Positions 50,423 to 51,694 of a DNA stretch of 51,694 bases are shown here, one piece after another (positions within the stretch are counted from its first letter, which is position 1; each line of letters begins with the position of its first letter). The translations under genes were made by a program, and so were the position numbers. The notes below the pieces were generated by a model. It was not told the origin of the DNA. It ran no database searches and saw nothing but the letters and a program-made list of their open reading frames with translations. Source of the DNA: Spirochaetota bacterium (GTDB lineage: Bacteria > Spirochaetota > UBA4802 > UBA5368); the NCBI GenBank assembly GCA_004297825.1, contig SCSX01000008.1, forward strand, positions 1 to 51,694. Direction: 5' to 3'.

Positions 50423-51016
50423 ATGATCATTACCAGAAGCGAGCGGCAGACTATCCCGAATACCAGGGGAAGGGCTATCAGGACCATCGCCCTGCTCACC
50501 GCCATGATCGTGCTTGTCGATTTCCACCTTGCGCCCGCCCTGCGCGCCGCGGACGAGCTTACCGTGGAAGAAGCGGCGGGAAAGCGCGACAAAAAGCCCG
50601 CCTCCAAGTATATCGACGAGTTCGGCGGGAAGGCGCCGGAGCGCAGGGATTCGGGCACGGGCTTGCAGGTGAAGGACCCCAGGCTCGCATGCATGCTTTC
50701 GCTCATCGTTCCCGGTGGCGGACACGTGTATCTGCGCCAGGACCTCAAGGGAATCACCTTCTGTCTCCTCACCGGGGTAGGATATGGGGCCTCGGCCTAT
50801 TACCTGTATCTCTCGCTGTTCGGGGGCGCATCGGGGACGGAGGCGCGATCGGACCTTATCGTGGCGGCGCTCCTTTTCGTAGTGGCGGCGATCATTCATG
50901 TCGTGGGGGTGGTCGAGGCCTATAACGACGCGGTCGACATCAACGAGAAGAAGTTCTACTACGGGCAGGCGCAATCGGAGTCGCCCTACGTGGCAAGACT
51001 TGAATACAAAGAGTGA
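50423..51016 (+). CDS. DUF5683-like membrane protein
   Basis: A 197-residue protein with a hydrophobic N-terminus (AIRTIALLTAMIVLVDFHLAPALRA-like, probably a signal peptide), a charged linker, then LACMLSLIVPGGGHVYLRQDLKGITFCLL, a second membrane helix (LIVAALLFVVAAIIHVVGVVEAY) and NDAVDINEKKF. 'S...PG.G..Y.....KG' followed by a helix ending in 'A..DA...N' is the DUF5683/TM2-like pattern of small membrane proteins. The function is unknown. It precedes the tRNA gene. Confidence 0.65.
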   Translation: MIITRSERQTIPNTRGRAIRTIALLTAMIVLVDFHLAPALRAADELTVEEAAGKRDKKPASKYIDEFGGKAPERRDSGTGLQVKDPRLACMLSLIVPGGGHVYLRQDLKGITFCLLTGVGYGASAYYLYLSLFGGASGTEARSDLIVAALLFVVAAIIHVVGVVEAYNDAVDINEKKFYYGQAQSESPYVARLEYKE

Positions 51017-51046
51017 TCAAAAAAAAGCCAATCCTATAAATATTTG

Positions 51047-51076
51047 TTGACCCGCGACATAAGCAGGTAATAATTT
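51047..51076 (+). promoter_or_regulatory. Promoter of the tRNA gene
   Basis: TTGACC (51047-51052) and TAATTT (51071-51076) are 18 bases apart; TAATAA at 51068 with a 15-base spacer is an alternative. Transcription would start a few bases before the tRNA at 51088 and may continue into rplU. Confidence 0.55.
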
Positions 51077-51087
51077 GTCCACATTTC

Positions 51088-51161
51088 GGGCCCATAGCTC
51101 AGTCGGTTAGAGCATCTGACTCATAATCAGGGGGTCCAAGGTTCGAGTCCTTGTGGGCCCA
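51088..51161 (+). tRNA. tRNA with CAU anticodon, probably Met
   Basis: A complete cloverleaf: acceptor GGGCCCA (51088-51094) with TGGGCCC (51154-51160), D-arm AGCTC...GAGC, anticodon loop CTCATAA (anticodon CAT) and T-arm CAAGG-TTCGAGT-CCTTG. The discriminator is A and CCA is not encoded. The paired first position and the absence of three G-C pairs in the anticodon stem argue against initiator tRNA. Elongator Met is most likely, but a lysidine-modified Ile2 tRNA cannot be excluded. Confidence 0.93.
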
Positions 51162-51196
51162 CACAGGGATTTTCTAATTATTGGAAAGTCCAGCAG

Positions 51197-51214
51197 CGGG
51201 GAGGCGACTCCCCG
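51197..51214 (+). promoter_or_regulatory. Leader hairpin of rplU
   Basis: CGGGGAG (51197-51203) and CTCCCCG (51208-51214) close a GCGA tetraloop of the GNRA type, 26 bases before the rplU ATG. It may be a protein-binding leader for autoregulation by L21 or a processing site between tRNA and mRNA. Confidence 0.45.
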
Positions 51215-51239
51215 TAACGTTATCGAGAAGGTTGAGGCG

Positions 51240-51554
51240 ATGTACGCAATAGTTGAAATCGGCGGCAAGCAGTACAAGGTTGAAAAGGACATGACTCTCG
51301 ATGTCGACAAGGTCCCGGCGGGAGCCGCGGACGGCATGAAGCTCGACAGGGTGCTCATGCTCGTGGACGGCGAAAAGGTGATGATCGGGACACCGTACCT
51401 GAATAATGTCAAGATCACGGCGGCGGTGCTCGGTATGCATAAGGGCGAAAAGGTGCGCGGCGTCAAGTTCAAGAAACGCAAGAACTATACCAGGACCCTT
51501 GGACACAGGAGACAGCTTCTCCAGCTCAAGATCCAGGAGGTCGCGCTTCAGTAA
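51240..51554 (+). CDS. rplU: 50S ribosomal protein L21
   Basis: A 104-residue L21 with the family start MYAIVEIGGKQYKVEKD and the RNA-binding C-terminal KFKKRKNYTRTLGHRRQ. It binds 23S rRNA domain VI. The ATG at 51240 follows GAAGG; an in-frame extension upstream runs into the tRNA and was rejected. It precedes the Prp gene, giving the usual rplU-prp-rpmA order. Confidence 0.97.
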   Translation: MYAIVEIGGKQYKVEKDMTLDVDKVPAGAADGMKLDRVLMLVDGEKVMIGTPYLNNVKITAAVLGMHKGEKVRGVKFKKRKNYTRTLGHRRQLLQLKIQEVALQ

Positions 51555-51557
51555 TCC

Positions 51558-51694
51558 GTGATCAGGATAGCGCTCACGAATATCGGCCCCGCGGGCCTGC
51601 CCGTAAAGGCCGGAATACCGCTGGGTATCCTGGTCGAGGGTCATGCGGATACGGGAACCAGGGGTGAGGATATCGTGTGCGCCGGCGTTTCGGC
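51558..51694 (+). CDS. prp: Ribosomal-processing cysteine protease Prp, N-terminal part
   Basis: The start of a gene that runs off the right edge. GTG 51558 begins VIRIALTNIGPAGLPV and continues to LVEGHADTG and GEDIVCAGVS, the His and Cys of the Prp catalytic pair. Prp removes an N-terminal extension from ribosomal protein L27. It lies 3 bases after rplU, and rpmA should follow outside the window. Confidence 0.85.
   Translation, partial: MIRIALTNIGPAGLPVKAGIPLGILVEGHADTGTRGEDIVCAGVS

Noticed and set aside
51153-51239. A longer L21 starting inside the tRNA
   Set aside because: The extension would be translated from tRNA sequence; the standard L21 start MYAIVEIGGKQ is at 51240 with its own ribosome site.

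Overview
The window is GC-rich bacterial chromosome with one AT-rich foreign island. The metabolism is that of an anaerobe or microaerophile that copes with oxygen: pyruvate:ferredoxin oxidoreductase, cytochrome bd oxidase, flavodiiron protein, rubrerythrin and rubredoxin. It has an outer membrane, shown by a beta-barrel protein. Organism: a GC-rich Spirochaetota lineage is my best guess, from a DUF1564-like protein and the mix of genes. Desulfobacterota or a related phylum cannot be excluded by reading alone, and I hold this loosely.

Layout. 1-6.1 kb: the end of a TMEM43-like membrane protein; a minus-strand cydA-cydB-rrf2 operon with an IscR/Rrf2-type operator over its promoter; a minus-strand DUF362 plus fused NapH/NapG-like iron-sulfur operon. 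6.5-24.9 kb: a PHP phosphoesterase, then a large plus-strand acyl-CoA catabolic cluster: two thiolase-fold/DUF35 modules, a DUF35-BKACE fusion, a crotonase, an acyl-CoA synthetase, a two-subunit CoA-transferase, a PP2C-like phosphatase, a TetR regulator, two acyl-CoA dehydrogenases and two MaoC-fold proteins. 24.9-28.9 kb: a transposase relic and an AT-rich island bounded by 132-bp direct repeats and containing a tandem ~1-kb duplication. 28.9-36.0 kb: small exported proteins, a histone-deacetylase-family amidohydrolase, oxygen-defence proteins, a DUF1564-like protein, a MITE-like element, an alpha/beta hydrolase and dCMP deaminase. 36.2-44.0 kb: eno-divIC-DUF501-YrdC, a CheW-like protein and nifJ. 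44.0-51.7 kb: a candidate structured RNA, a peptidase/propeller/barrel protein, hisB-hisH-hisA, a GAF-GGDEF protein, a DUF5683-like protein, a tRNA with anticodon CAU, rplU and the start of prp.

How the central cluster may work. An acyl-CoA synthetase and a CoA-transferase activate an acid. Paired acyl-CoA dehydrogenases and a paired MaoC or crotonase hydratase introduce and hydrate a double bond. Thiolase-fold/DUF35 complexes and BKACE then cleave C-C bonds. Paired dehydrogenases, paired MaoC proteins, thiolase-DUF35 partners, SCP2 domains and an IpdAB/GctAB-like pair together recall the actinobacterial steroid side-chain and ring-cleavage gene sets (ChsE, ChsH, Ltp2-DUF35, IpdAB). The four thiolase-fold proteins appear to lack the usual nucleophilic cysteine, so aldolase-like cleavage is plausible. 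The substrate is unknown. This cluster is the best candidate for an undescribed system here.

Other structure outside genes: a family of perfect loopless palindromes at gene 3' ends with a shared core and gene-specific outer arms, and a 127-bp palindromic element with a 5-bp target-site duplication upstream of the flavodiiron gene.
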